Assembly (NCBI GenBank): GCA_035270925.1
Contig: DATESG010000075.1
Coordinates: forward strand, 1-18,278
DNA length: 18,278 bases
Reading direction: 5' to 3'
Source of the DNA: DATESG01 sp035270925
Lineage (GTDB): Bacteria > Bacillota_I > Bacilli_A > RFN20 > CAG-826
Of the stretch, positions 7,147 through 13,735 are shown in pieces. Numbering within the stretch: position 1 is the stretch's first letter; every line of letters starts with the position of its first letter. The translations under genes were made by a program, and so were the position numbers. The notes under the pieces were generated by a model. It had not been told where the DNA came from. It saw only the letters and a program-made list of their open reading frames with translations, and ran no database searches.

Positions 7147-7521
7147 CTATAGTACTTCCGGAGCGAGTGAGACAATTTTCATTGCGCCTTCACCTTTATC
7201 CCGGAGTTCGCGTGCGACTGGGCCAAAGACCCGTGTGCCGATCATGTTACCATCATTATTGATGATTACGACTGCATTGTCATCGAAGGATATTTTTGAA
7301 CCATCTGGGCGTAAAACGCCTTTTTTGGTCCGGACAATAATGCCCTTAACCATATCACCTTTTTTGACTTTGCCGTTTGGTGTTGCTTGCTTGACAGCAA
7401 GTAAGACGACGTCACCGATATTGCTTGTTCTACGGAAACTTCCGCCGTAGAGACGAATAATTCTAGCTTCTTTAGCACCTGAATTATCAGCAACTAGTAC
7501 ATTTGTTTCGACTTGAAGCAT
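7147..7521 (-). CDS. rplN: 50S ribosomal protein L14
   Basis: L14 lies at the subunit interface and makes a bridge to the 30S subunit. The family is strongly conserved at about 122 residues. This one has 124, apparently because of a two-residue insertion near the end (RDKGEGAMKIVSLAPEVL, where most bacteria have a shorter loop before MKIVSLAPEV). Other hallmarks are VADNSGAKEARII (10-22), IGDVVLLAVKQATPNG (35-50), IVRTKKGVLRPDGS and GTRVFGPVARELRD. The ATG at 7519-7521 has AAGGAGG upstream. The stop is TAG. Confidence 0.97.
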   Translation of the reverse strand: MLQVETNVLVADNSGAKEARIIRLYGGSFRRTSNIGDVVLLAVKQATPNGKVKKGDMVKGIIVRTKKGVLRPDGSKISFDDNAVVIINNDGNMIGTRVFGPVARELRDKGEGAMKIVSLAPEVL

Positions 7522-7524
7522 ATC

Positions 7525-7851
7525 TTAGTCCTCCTTAACCGGAGCCACTTCGACTGTTTCAACAATGGCTTCTTGTTGGTATTCTTCGATGCTGACTTCT
7601 GCCAAGGTGATCACTTCGACTAAACGCCAACTTTTGGTTGCGCTTAATTTACGAGTGGCCATGATGTTAACTTTGTCGCCAATTTTGCCGACATTATTTT
7701 CATCGTGAGCGTAATACTTTTTACGGTATTTAACACGTTTAGCATATTTTGGGTGTCTTTTATAAGTTTCGACTAAGACGACGATTGTTTTGTCCATCTT
7801 ATCGGAGACGACAACGCCTTCCAAGACGGCACGTGTATTTCTTTGTTCCAT
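7525..7851 (-). CDS. rpsQ: 30S ribosomal protein S17 with acidic C-terminal tail
   Basis: S17 is an early-binding OB-fold protein of the 30S body. The core (residues 1-85) shows GVVVSDKMDKTIVVLVETYKRHP, YAHDENNVGKIGDKVNIMATR and LSATKSWRLVEV. After this come about 20 extra residues rich in Glu and Val and ending VAPVKED, giving 108 residues against about 87 in Bacillus. The tail is acidic, unlike the basic N-terminal extensions on L5, L22 and L23. The ATG at 7849-7851 has AAGGAGG upstream, and the spacer to rplN is only 3 nt. Confidence 0.97.
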   Translation of the reverse strand: MEQRNTRAVLEGVVVSDKMDKTIVVLVETYKRHPKYAKRVKYRKKYYAHDENNVGKIGDKVNIMATRKLSATKSWRLVEVITLAEVSIEEYQQEAIVETVEVAPVKED

Positions 7852-7865
7852 TTTCTTAGTCCTCC

Positions 7866-8063
7866 TTATTTAATTCCGAGTTCGCGTTCACGTAATACGG
7901 TGAAGACGCGAGCGATGTTCTTGCGAACGATTGTAATTTCTTTTCCATTGGTTAATTGCCCTGTTGCTTGTTTAGCACGCAAATGGAAGAGTTGTTCTTT
8001 GAGTAAATAAACTTGTTCGTCTAATTCGCTTACTGACATTTCACGAATTTCTTTGATTTTCAT
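7866..8063 (-). CDS. rpmC: 50S ribosomal protein L29
   Basis: L29 is a two-helix protein at the peptide exit, close to L23. The 65-residue product begins MKIKEIREMSVSELDEQV and ends with the usual NIARVFTVLRERELGIK; the central segment is LKEQLFHLRAKQATGQL. Length is normal. The ATG at 8061-8063 follows TAGGAGGAG. It sits between rplP and rpsQ, as usual. Confidence 0.97.
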   Translation of the reverse strand: MKIKEIREMSVSELDEQVYLLKEQLFHLRAKQATGQLTNGKEITIVRKNIARVFTVLRERELGIK

Positions 8064-8074
8064 GTGTGCTCCTC

Positions 8075-8497
8075 CTATTCTTGGGTGTTATCTTCGCGTG
8101 TAACAACGCGGCACTTAATTGGTAACTTGTAGGCGGCTAATTGTAGAGCGCGACGCGCGACTTCAGGGTTAACACCACCGATTTCAAACATCACGGTATT
8201 CATTTTAACGACGGCGACCCATTCTTCTGGGTTACCTTTACCACTACCCATCCGAACTTCGGCTGGTTTTTTGGTTTTTGCGAGGTGTGGGAAAATTCGA
8301 ATCCAAATTTTACCGACCCGTTTGGTATGTCCGGCTAACACGATACGTGCGCTTTCAATTTGACGGTTGGTAATATAGGCTCCTTCAAGAGCTTGAAGAC
8401 CGAATTCACCAAAGTCAACATTGGTCCCACCCTTGGCTAAGCCTTCATAGCTTAAACGTTGAGGACGACGGAATTTTGTTCTTTTTGGTTGTAACAT
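8075..8497 (-). CDS. rplP: 50S ribosomal protein L16
   Basis: L16 helps shape the A-site tRNA position near the peptidyl transferase center. The 140-residue product starts MLQPKRTKFRRPQR and carries the conserved FGEFGLQALEGAYITNRQIE (29-48), GKIWIRIFPHLAKTKKP (62-78), MGSGKGNPEEWVAVVK (83-98) and a C-terminal AYKLPIKCRVV segment. Length is close to the usual 136-144. The ATG at 8495-8497 has AGAGGAG upstream. The spacer to rpsC is only 2 nt, so the two are probably coupled. The stop is TAG. Confidence 0.98.
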   Translation of the reverse strand: MLQPKRTKFRRPQRLSYEGLAKGGTNVDFGEFGLQALEGAYITNRQIESARIVLAGHTKRVGKIWIRIFPHLAKTKKPAEVRMGSGKGNPEEWVAVVKMNTVMFEIGGVNPEVARRALQLAAYKLPIKCRVVTREDNTQE

Positions 8498-8499
8498 CG

Positions 8500-9171
8500 T
8501 TATTCTCCTCTTCTTTTCTTCTCACCAAGATCATATTCACCACGGCAGATCCAGACTTTAACGCCAAGACGACCATAAGTGGTATGAGCTTCTACGTGTG
8601 CGTAGTCAATATCGCTGCGTAAGGTATGAAGAGGGACGATGCCATCTTTATAGCCTTCGCTACGAGCAATTTCGGCTCCATTTAAACGACCGCTGATAAG
8701 TGTTTTACAACCCTTAGCACCAGAACGGCGCACTCTTTGAATCGTTTTCTTTTGGACGGCACGGAAACTGGCACGATTTTCTAATTGACGAGCAATATCT
8801 TGAGCAACTAAATTTGCATCGAAATCTGGGTTTTTAACTTCAATCACACTAAGACGAAGCGTTCCAGATTTGACAATTTTTTCAACTTTTGCGGTTAAGA
8901 GTTTGATGTTTTCACCATTTTGACCAATTACGACACCTGGACGGGCGACGAAGAGGCTAACGATAACGGTGTATCCACTTTCGAATGTATTAATACGATC
9001 GATTTCAATTCTTGATAACATTGCATCCTTTAATAAAGGAGTTAATGTTGTGCGAATGTCGAGGTCTTCTTTTAGGAAGGCAGCATAGTGTTTTTCATCA
9101 GCAAACCAGCGACTATTCCAGTTACGGTGGATACCATATCTTAGTCCGTTTGGATTAACTTTATTTCCCAT
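8500..9171 (-). CDS. rpsC: 30S ribosomal protein S3
   Basis: S3 forms part of the mRNA entry tunnel on the 30S head and has mRNA helicase activity. The 223-residue product starts MGNKVNPNGLRYGI and holds a type II KH domain whose loop reads RPGVVIGQNGENI (77-89). The loop is GQNG where many bacteria have a GKGG or GRGG type. The C-terminal domain has RRSGAKGCKTLISGRLNGAEIARSE (148-172), HTLRSDIDYAHVEAHTTYG and GVKVWICRGEYD. The ATG at 9169-9171 has TAGGAGG upstream. Length matches Gram-positive S3. Confidence 0.98.
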   Translation of the reverse strand: MGNKVNPNGLRYGIHRNWNSRWFADEKHYAAFLKEDLDIRTTLTPLLKDAMLSRIEIDRINTFESGYTVIVSLFVARPGVVIGQNGENIKLLTAKVEKIVKSGTLRLSVIEVKNPDFDANLVAQDIARQLENRASFRAVQKKTIQRVRRSGAKGCKTLISGRLNGAEIARSEGYKDGIVPLHTLRSDIDYAHVEAHTTYGRLGVKVWICRGEYDLGEKKRRGE

Positions 9172-9181
9172 GTGTTTCCTC

Positions 9182-9592
9182 CTATTTTCTTTCTTTAACT
9201 TTCACAATAATTGTGGAAGTCCGTTTGATAATTCCAGCAGCGGCGCCTTTTGCCCGTGGGCGGAAGCGTTTCATCTTAATGGAATCATTGACTTGAATTT
9301 CGCTGATGAATAGTGTTTCTTCATCGAATCCGAAGTTATTAACTGCGTTGGCCGCAGCACTTTGAACAGTTTTGCGAACAGGAATGCTCGCGGCTTTATT
9401 AACGTTAGCGAGAATGCCGAGGGCATCACTCACTGTTTTTCCTCTTACAAGGTCCACAACTAAGCGGGCTTTGCGTGGGGTAACACCGACTGTGCGTGAG
9501 ATTGCGACTGCTTCAGTTGGAGTTGGTTTTGCTAGTTTTACCTTCGCTACTTTTTCGACTTTTGCAGCGGGTTTTTTTGTAACTCTTGCCAT
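9182..9592 (-). CDS. rplV: 50S ribosomal protein L22 with basic N-terminal extension
   Basis: L22 spans the 50S subunit from the surface to the nascent-peptide tunnel. The core starts near residue 27 with EAVAISRTVGVTPRKARLVVDLVRGK. The tunnel-loop part is RFRPRAKGAAAGIIKRTS (109-126), with no obvious change of the type linked to macrolide resistance. About 25 added N-terminal residues (MARVTKKPAAKVEKVAKVKL) are rich in Lys, Ala and Val, giving 136 residues against about 113. The ribosome binding site is weaker than its neighbours: AGGAAGTAGGT within and just past the rpsS stop, 7 nt upstream. The stop is TAG. Confidence 0.96.
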   Translation of the reverse strand: MARVTKKPAAKVEKVAKVKLAKPTPTEAVAISRTVGVTPRKARLVVDLVRGKTVSDALGILANVNKAASIPVRKTVQSAAANAVNNFGFDEETLFISEIQVNDSIKMKRFRPRAKGAAAGIIKRTSTIIVKVKERK

Positions 9593-9599
9593 TTCTTAC

Positions 9600-9896
9600 C
9601 TACTTCCTACTTGCGGCTGATGCTTTGTCTTCAGCAGTGTGACCGGTGTGTCCTCTATATGATCTAGTTGGACTGAATTCGCCTAATTTGTGACCGACCA
9701 TATCTTCTGTTACATAAACAGTGATATGTTCTTTACCGTTATAAACTGCAAAGGTGTGACCGACAAATGTTGGGAAGATGGTGGATCTTCTGGACCATGT
9801 TTTGATAATTTCTTTTTTGCCACTTTCGTTGAGTGCATCGACCTTCTTAAGAACGTGTCCATCGACGAATGGGCCTTTTTTCAAACTTCTTGCCAT
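9600..9896 (-). CDS. rpsS: 30S ribosomal protein S19
   Basis: S19 pairs with S13 in the 30S head near the A site. The 98-residue product starts MARSLKKGPFVDGHVLKKV and contains IKTWSRRSTIFPTFVGHTFAVYNGKEH (31-57), the VTEDMVGHKLGEFSPTR block (62-78) and GHTGHTAEDKA. Length is normal to slightly long. The ATG at 9894-9896 is preceded by AGAAAGGA at rather wide spacing. The stop is TAG. Confidence 0.98.
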   Translation of the reverse strand: MARSLKKGPFVDGHVLKKVDALNESGKKEIIKTWSRRSTIFPTFVGHTFAVYNGKEHITVYVTEDMVGHKLGEFSPTRSYRGHTGHTAEDKASAASRK

Positions 9897-9919
9897 AATT
9901 CTTTATTTCCTTTCTTCCA

Positions 9920-10753
9920 CTATTTACTATTCCGACGTCTTACGATAAGTTTCGTCGATTGTTTTTTAGCATTGCGTGTTTTCACGCCGAGCGCTTTTTT
10001 ACCCCATGGGGTTCTTGGTGCATCTTTACCAATTGGTGATTTACCTTCACCACCACCGTGTGGGTGATCATTTGGGTTCATGACTGAACCGCGGACAGTT
10101 GGGCGGGTGCCTAACCATCTTCTTTTACCGGCTTTACCTAAGTTAACTAGGTTGGCATCTTCGTTACCAACTTCGCCAACGGTTGCGCGGCAAGTGAGTA
10201 AGATTTTTCTTACTTCACCACTTTGTAAACGAAGGGTTGCATATTTGCCTTCTTTACCAAGAACTTGGACTTTAGTACCGGCAGCGCGAGCGATTTGACC
10301 ACCCTTACCTGGATATAGTTCAACGTTATGCACGTATGTACCTTCAGGAATGGCGGCTAGTGGCATTGCGTTACCGATTTGAATATCTACTGCTTCGCCC
10401 GAAACAACTTTTGCACCAACAACTAATTTTTGTGGAGCTAAGATGTAACGTTTTTCTCCATCGGCATATGTTAATAATGCGATGTTGGCGTTACGATTTG
10501 GATCGTATTCTAGTGCTGTAACAACAGCTGGAACAACGTCCTTATTACGTTTAAAGTCAATGAGACGGTAGCGGCGTTTGTGGCCTCCACCGATATGACG
10601 GGTAGTAATTTTACCTTGGTTGTTACGACCGCCCGACTTCTTTAAGCTCACGGTTAAGCTTTTTTCAGGGGCTTTTTTTGTGAGATTATCAAATGTGAGC
10701 GAGGTCATCGCCCGCCGTGATGGGGTCGTTGGTCTATATGTTCTTATTGCCAT
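9920..10753 (-). CDS. rplB: 50S ribosomal protein L2
   Basis: L2 is needed for subunit joining and peptidyl transferase activity. The 277-residue product starts MAIRTYRPTTPSRRAMTS and includes GRNNQGKITTRHIGGGHKRRYR (42-63) and a C-terminal MNPNDHPHGGGEGKSPIG block. The second histidine of HPHGGGEG corresponds to the conserved H229 of E. coli. It ends with GVKTRNAKKQSTKLIVRRR. Length is normal. The ATG at 10751-10753 has AAGGAGA upstream. The stop is TAG. Confidence 0.98.
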   Translation of the reverse strand: MAIRTYRPTTPSRRAMTSLTFDNLTKKAPEKSLTVSLKKSGGRNNQGKITTRHIGGGHKRRYRLIDFKRNKDVVPAVVTALEYDPNRNANIALLTYADGEKRYILAPQKLVVGAKVVSGEAVDIQIGNAMPLAAIPEGTYVHNVELYPGKGGQIARAAGTKVQVLGKEGKYATLRLQSGEVRKILLTCRATVGEVGNEDANLVNLGKAGKRRWLGTRPTVRGSVMNPNDHPHGGGEGKSPIGKDAPRTPWGKKALGVKTRNAKKQSTKLIVRRRNSK

Positions 10754-10781
10754 AATTTAGTTCTCCTTCCATCCGTACGAG

Positions 10782-11117
10782 TTATTCTTTGAATAGGTCA
10801 ATTGCTTGACCTTCTTTAATTGTAACAATAGCTTTTTTAAAACCTGGAACTGTACCAGCATATTTGCCGCCACGTTTTTTGGCTTTGGATAAGACGTTAA
10901 TGGTCTTAACAGCAGTAACTTCGACATTATAGACTGCTTCAATAGCATCTTTAATGGCTTCCTTATTTGCAGTTTTTCTGACCTTAAATGTTAATTTGTT
11001 TTCTTCTTGCATAAGAAGCATTGATTTTTCGGTAATGACTGGAGCAATTAATAAACTTAATTGTTCGATCGTTGCCCGTTTGACTGCCACTTCTTTTTTC
11101 GCTGCTTTACGCGCCAT
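10782..11117 (-). CDS. rplW: 50S ribosomal protein L23 with short basic N-terminal extension
   Basis: L23 lies at the peptide exit and is the docking site for trigger factor and the signal recognition particle. The core starts near residue 17 with IEQLSLLIAPVITEKSMLL; most homologs have RPVITEKS here. It continues with NKLTFKVRKTANKEAIKDAIEAVYNVEV and the AKKRGGKYAGTVPGFKKAIV loop. About 14 N-terminal residues (ARKAAKKEVAVKRAT) appear added, giving 111 residues against about 95. The ATG at 11115-11117 overlaps the rplD stop by one base (TAATG), with AAGGAGGG upstream inside rplD, so the two genes are probably coupled. Confidence 0.96.
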   Translation of the reverse strand: MARKAAKKEVAVKRATIEQLSLLIAPVITEKSMLLMQEENKLTFKVRKTANKEAIKDAIEAVYNVEVTAVKTINVLSKAKKRGGKYAGTVPGFKKAIVTIKEGQAIDLFKE

Positions 11118-11761
11118 TATTCAAGCCCTCCTTCGAATGCTTTTAGTGTCGCTTTCTCAACAATGATGTGATCGACATGAAGTAAATCATAGACGGACAC
11201 ATTGCTTTGACGCACTGGAAGCACGTTACCAAGGTTTCTAACCGCGAGGAGAAGATCATCATTGTCATCGACAATTAACATCACTTTTCCTTCGACATTT
11301 AAATCTTTTAATAATTTAAGCGCTGCTTTGGTTTTTGCTTCGATATTGATTTCTTCATCAAGAACAATAAAGGCTTTTTCGCTAACTTTGAGGGAGAGCG
11401 CACTTCTTAATGCTAAGGCGTGTTCTTTTTTGTTCATTGATAATTTGAAGTTTTGGGTTCCGGTTGGGCCGAATACGACTCCACCACCAACCCAGATTGG
11501 TGAACGGCTACTACCCGCACGGGCGCGGCCTGTTCCTTTTTGTCTCCATGGTTTTTTACCACCACCACGAACTTCGCCACGAGTCTTTGTTTTTGCGGTA
11601 GCTTGTCTACGGTTTGACATGTAAACGTTGACTGCATTGAACATTGCATCTTGGTGTGGTTCGATTCCGAAGATTTCACCCGCTAATTTAACGGTTGAAA
11701 CTTTTTCACCGGCTTGATTAACAACGGGATATGTGACTGCTTTAATGTTATTTTCTGCCAT
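11117..11761 (-). CDS. rplD: 50S ribosomal protein L4
   Basis: L4 lines the nascent-peptide tunnel and, in E. coli, also represses the S10 operon by acting on its leader. The 214-residue product has GEIFGIEPHQDAMFNAVNVY (28-47) and an extended tunnel loop with GEVRGGGKKPWRQKGTGRARAGS (from about 62). The C-terminal half is a globular domain with the KMLLIVDDNDDL-like segment KVMLIVDDNDDLLLAVRNL and VYDLLHVDHIIVEKATL. The tunnel loop looks wild type. The ATG at 11759-11761 has AAGGAGG upstream. Whether L4 controls the leader at 12,780-12,900 here is unknown. Confidence 0.97.
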   Translation of the reverse strand: MAENNIKAVTYPVVNQAGEKVSTVKLAGEIFGIEPHQDAMFNAVNVYMSNRRQATAKTKTRGEVRGGGKKPWRQKGTGRARAGSSRSPIWVGGGVVFGPTGTQNFKLSMNKKEHALALRSALSLKVSEKAFIVLDEEINIEAKTKAALKLLKDLNVEGKVMLIVDDNDDLLLAVRNLGNVLPVRQSNVSVYDLLHVDHIIVEKATLKAFEGGLE

Positions 11762-11783
11762 CTTTACTTCCTCCTTGTTAACC

Positions 11784-12458
11784 TTACTCAGCAGTGCGAA
11801 CTAATAACTCTTTAACACTACGTTTGGTTAATTGAGTTTTAATTGCACTACGAATTTTGACGATTGATTTTGTTGGACCTGGAATTGCGCCTCTAATAAG
11901 GATTGCATTCTTTTCAGGTAACACTTTAACAATAATCAAGTTTAAGACTGTTGTTTGGGTGTTGCCATGGTGTCCTGGCATTTTCTTGCCTTTTGGCACT
12001 GTTTGGATACGTCCACTTGCGGCCATTGAGCCGACTCCGCGGTGGTAACCAGAACCGTGTGATTTAGGCCCGATTTTATAATGGAAGCGTTTGATACTGC
12101 CACTAAAGCCTTTACCCTTGCTTAAGCCGCTAACGTCAACGACGTCACCGTCTTTAAAGAGATCGACTTTGATTTCCTCACCTAATTTGAATTCCGCCAT
12201 TTCATCGCCTTCTAATTCGAAGAGATGATATTTTGGGGTCGTACCAGCTTTGGCGAAGATGCCTTTTTCTGGTTTGGTTGCGCGACTTTCTTTTTTGTCC
12301 TCGTAACCGACTTGAATTGCGTTGTAACCATCGGTTTCAACAGTTTTTAATTGGGTCACTACGTTAGGTAATACTTCGACGACTGAAACAGCATAGATTG
12401 TTCCGTCTTCAGCAAATACTTGAGTCATGCCCATTTTGCGTCCAATAATCGCTTTCAT
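11784..12458 (-). CDS. rplC: 50S ribosomal protein L3
   Basis: L3 is an early assembly protein whose long loop reaches toward the peptidyl transferase center. The 224-residue product starts MKAIIGRKMGMTQVFAEDGT and has VDVSGLSKGKGFSGSIKRF (107-125), SHGSGYHRGVGSMAASGR and the PKGKKMPGHHGN block. It is about 15 residues longer than Bacillus L3, with the surplus at the C-terminus after SAIKTQL (TKRSVKELLVRTAE). The ATG at 12456-12458 has TAGGAGGT upstream. The stop is TAA. Confidence 0.97.
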   Translation of the reverse strand: MKAIIGRKMGMTQVFAEDGTIYAVSVVEVLPNVVTQLKTVETDGYNAIQVGYEDKKESRATKPEKGIFAKAGTTPKYHLFELEGDEMAEFKLGEEIKVDLFKDGDVVDVSGLSKGKGFSGSIKRFHYKIGPKSHGSGYHRGVGSMAASGRIQTVPKGKKMPGHHGNTQTTVLNLIIVKVLPEKNAILIRGAIPGPTKSIVKIRSAIKTQLTKRSVKELLVRTAE

Positions 12459-12467
12459 GTTTACCTC

Positions 12468-12779
12468 CTATAGTTTGATGTCGATGTCAACACCACTTGG
12501 AAGCTCGAAGTTTCTTAAGAACTCGACTGTCTTCTTTGTTGGGTTGGCTATATCGATTAAGCGTTTGTGTGTTCTAATCTCGAATTGTTCACGAGCATCT
12601 TTGTCCTTATGAACAGCACGTAGAACAGTATAGACTTGTTTCTCCGACGGAAGCGGAATGGGGCCAATCACCTTAGCACCACTTTCGACGGCTTGCGCGA
12701 CAATTTTAGCAACGGCCTCATCTAAGAGAGCGTGGTCATAACTTTGCAAGCGTACACGAATTTTTTTCTTTCCTGCCAT
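12468..12779 (-). CDS. rpsJ: 30S ribosomal protein S10, first gene of the operon
   Basis: S10 lies in the 30S head and also acts in transcription antitermination as NusE. The 103-residue product shows IRVRLQSYDHALLDEAVAKI (8-27), GPIPLPSEKQVYTVLRA, and the conserved REQFEIRTHKRLIDIANPT block near residue 64, ending LPSGVDIDIKL. Length matches the family. The ATG at 12777-12779 has AAGGAGGT upstream. It is the first gene after the promoter and structured leader described separately, which makes it the likely entry point for operon control. The stop is TAG. Confidence 0.98.
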   Translation of the reverse strand: MAGKKKIRVRLQSYDHALLDEAVAKIVAQAVESGAKVIGPIPLPSEKQVYTVLRAVHKDKDAREQFEIRTHKRLIDIANPTKKTVEFLRNFELPSGVDIDIKL

Positions 12780-12899
12780 GAATTAATACCTCCTTACATC
12801 TACAGGCGCCATCTATGCTCAATACGAATTCCCTAATACACTTCATGACAACGCCTGTAGGTGTATCAGCAACCTCGCATTTCATCGCAGTCGATAACT
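12780..12899 (-). promoter_or_regulatory. S10 operon 5' leader, about 120 nt, with stem flush to the SD
   Basis: From the start site predicted by the promoter (near 12899) to the rpsJ ATG there are about 120 nt without an evident reading frame. The 3' half can fold on itself through the inverted repeat listed at 12796-12864, and the AAGGAGGT of rpsJ begins directly after that stem. I see no GC-rich hairpin followed by a run of T in the leader, so control, if any, would more likely be on translation than by intrinsic attenuation. I do not recognise a named leader family. A role in feedback by a ribosomal protein such as L4 is an inference from E. coli. Confidence 0.5.
12796..12864 (-). repeat. 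Inverted repeat in the S10 leader
   Basis: On the minus strand the arms are ACACCTACAGGCG (12864-12852) and CGCCTGTAGATGT (12808-12796). They pair over 13 positions with one mismatch, including 9 perfect pairs in a row. Just inside, UUGUC can pair with GAUGG (three wobble and two Watson-Crick pairs), which would lengthen the stem to about 18 pairs. The arms are 43 nt apart. The 3' arm ends next to the AAGGAGG of rpsJ. There is no T run after it, so it is not an intrinsic terminator. Confidence 0.7.
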
Positions 12900-12905
12900 T
12901 CTATG

Positions 12906-12934
12906 AGGATACCGATAACGCCTTTAATTGTCAA
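12906..12934 (-). promoter_or_regulatory. Promoter of the S10 operon
   Basis: On the minus strand a perfect -35 box TTGACA (12934-12929) is followed by exactly 17 bp and the -10 box TATCCT (12911-12906), which matches the consensus at four of six positions including the key first A and last T. The upstream 40 bp are very AT-rich with short A and T runs, similar to an UP element. Initiation is expected near 12899. The site lies downstream of the queH terminator and upstream of rpsJ, as expected for the main promoter of the ribosomal cluster. Confidence 0.75.
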
Positions 12935-13081
12935 TGCTTTTTACACATAAAATTCGCTTTATTTATATACGTAGTGAAATAGGGTGTATTTATGGACTAT
13001 AAAAACCGCAATTTTATTCGCGGTTTTGAAGACTGTTTTAATTTACTTTAGGGAGCTGATTGGTCAAAGATTCGTGCAAAT
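12935..13081 (-). other. Noncoding spacer between queH and the S10 promoter
   Basis: This completes the stretch of about 300 bp without a gene (12780-13081). It holds the queH terminator at 13001-13027 and an AT-rich tract upstream of the S10 promoter. I found no convincing reading frame, RNA gene or repeat in the remainder. A TATATAAA near 12963-12970 looks like a -10 box but has no good -35 partner. Confidence 0.6.
13001..13027 (-). terminator. Intrinsic terminator of the queuosine operon
   Basis: On the minus strand AAAACCGC (13027-13020), a loop of about 10 nt, and GCGGTTTT (13009-13002) form an 8-bp perfect stem that runs into TTTTT at its 3' side. It lies 55 nt after the queH stop and before the S10 promoter, so it separates the two transcription units. 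The stem also has four T on the other side and could work weakly on the plus strand, but no plus-strand gene is seen. Confidence 0.85.
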
Positions 13082-13735
13082 TCAATCATTTTGAATGTTT
13101 TTTTCTAACATCTTTCGGTCGCGTAAAGAGTACTCACAACCGCAATAAGTTTGTTGGTAAAGCTGATATTCTTCCTTCATCGCTTTAACCTCATCAAGGC
13201 CGCCATTTTTCTTAAAGTCGCTAAAAAAGTACTTAATATCCGGATATTTTGTGGCACTATTCAGCGCGATAGCATTAATTATTTGCGAGTTTTTTTGCCG
13301 GGAAATTGTTAAGGTTGTGGTCGCATAATCAAAGCCAAATTCTTGGCCGTAACGCAGCGCTTCTTCAATCTTTTTTTCATAACAAATCAGACAACGAGCT
13401 CCACCTTCTTTCTCAAGGGCAAGTGGACGAAGATCCTTCATAAATTTATCATGCTCATAAGGTGGAAAAAGTATTTTAACCTCGGCATTTTCTCGTTTGT
13501 TAAATTCAGAGACAAACCACTCAATTTCATCACGCCTAATTTGATATTCCTTAAAGGGAAAAACATTAGAATTGTCATATAAAATTGTGACCGCAAAATA
13601 TTGCATAAGAAAGCGGAGCGTATGGCTTGAGCAAGGCGCACAGCAAGCATGTAAAAGAATGCTTGGTTTATGGTCCAAGTTTTTAAATTTTTCCACTTCT
13701 AATAGTGATTGCAAGTGATAGTTAATTTTACTCAT
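13082..13735 (-). CDS. queH: Epoxyqueuosine reductase QueH
   Basis: QueH performs the last step of queuosine synthesis, reducing epoxyqueuosine in tRNA, and is unrelated to the cobalamin-dependent enzyme QueG. The 217-residue product has the family's cysteine sets: HACCAPCSSH with C31, C32 and C35; GGARCLICYEKK with C115 and C118; and TYCGCEYS with C198 and C200. Also typical are DYATTTLTISRQKNS (137-151) and SDFKKNGG (172-179). These cysteines are known to hold an iron-sulfur cluster and a second metal in the family. I place the start at the ATG of 13733-13735, which overlaps queA by 8 nt; a longer frame reaching 13816 lies within queA and adds nothing conserved. No clear SD precedes it, so it probably depends on coupling to queA. 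Its stop TGA is the only one in the window. Confidence 0.93.
   Translation of the reverse strand: MSKINYHLQSLLEVEKFKNLDHKPSILLHACCAPCSSHTLRFLMQYFAVTILYDNSNVFPFKEYQIRRDEIEWFVSEFNKRENAEVKILFPPYEHDKFMKDLRPLALEKEGGARCLICYEKKIEEALRYGQEFGFDYATTTLTISRQKNSQIINAIALNSATKYPDIKYFFSDFKKNGGLDEVKAMKEEYQLYQQTYCGCEYSLRDRKMLEKNIQND

Noticed and set aside
9690..10067. Plus-strand open frame of 125 codons opposite rpsS and rplB
   Set aside because: It lies opposite two highly conserved genes, has no recognisable domain and no ribosome binding site of the quality seen elsewhere. It is a shadow of the minus-strand coding.
11262..11624. Plus-strand open frame of 120 codons opposite rplD
   Set aside because: It is the complement of L4 coding sequence; composition and residues follow the opposite gene and no motif is visible.
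12796..12864. S10 leader inverted repeat as an attenuator-type terminator
   Set aside because: The stem is followed by the SD, not by a run of T, so it lacks the second half of an intrinsic terminator.
12952..12990. Second promoter upstream of the S10 promoter, with TATATAAA as -10 box
   Set aside because: No hexamer at 16-18 bp upstream resembles TTGACA; the AT-rich tract is better seen as upstream context of the strong promoter at 12906-12934.
13043..13084. Genetic code 4 (TGA as tryptophan) with a longer QueH
   Set aside because: All tryptophans in the 32 genes use TGG and no conserved gene has an in-frame TGA, which would be very unlikely in a true code-4 genome. The extra residues match nothing in the family.
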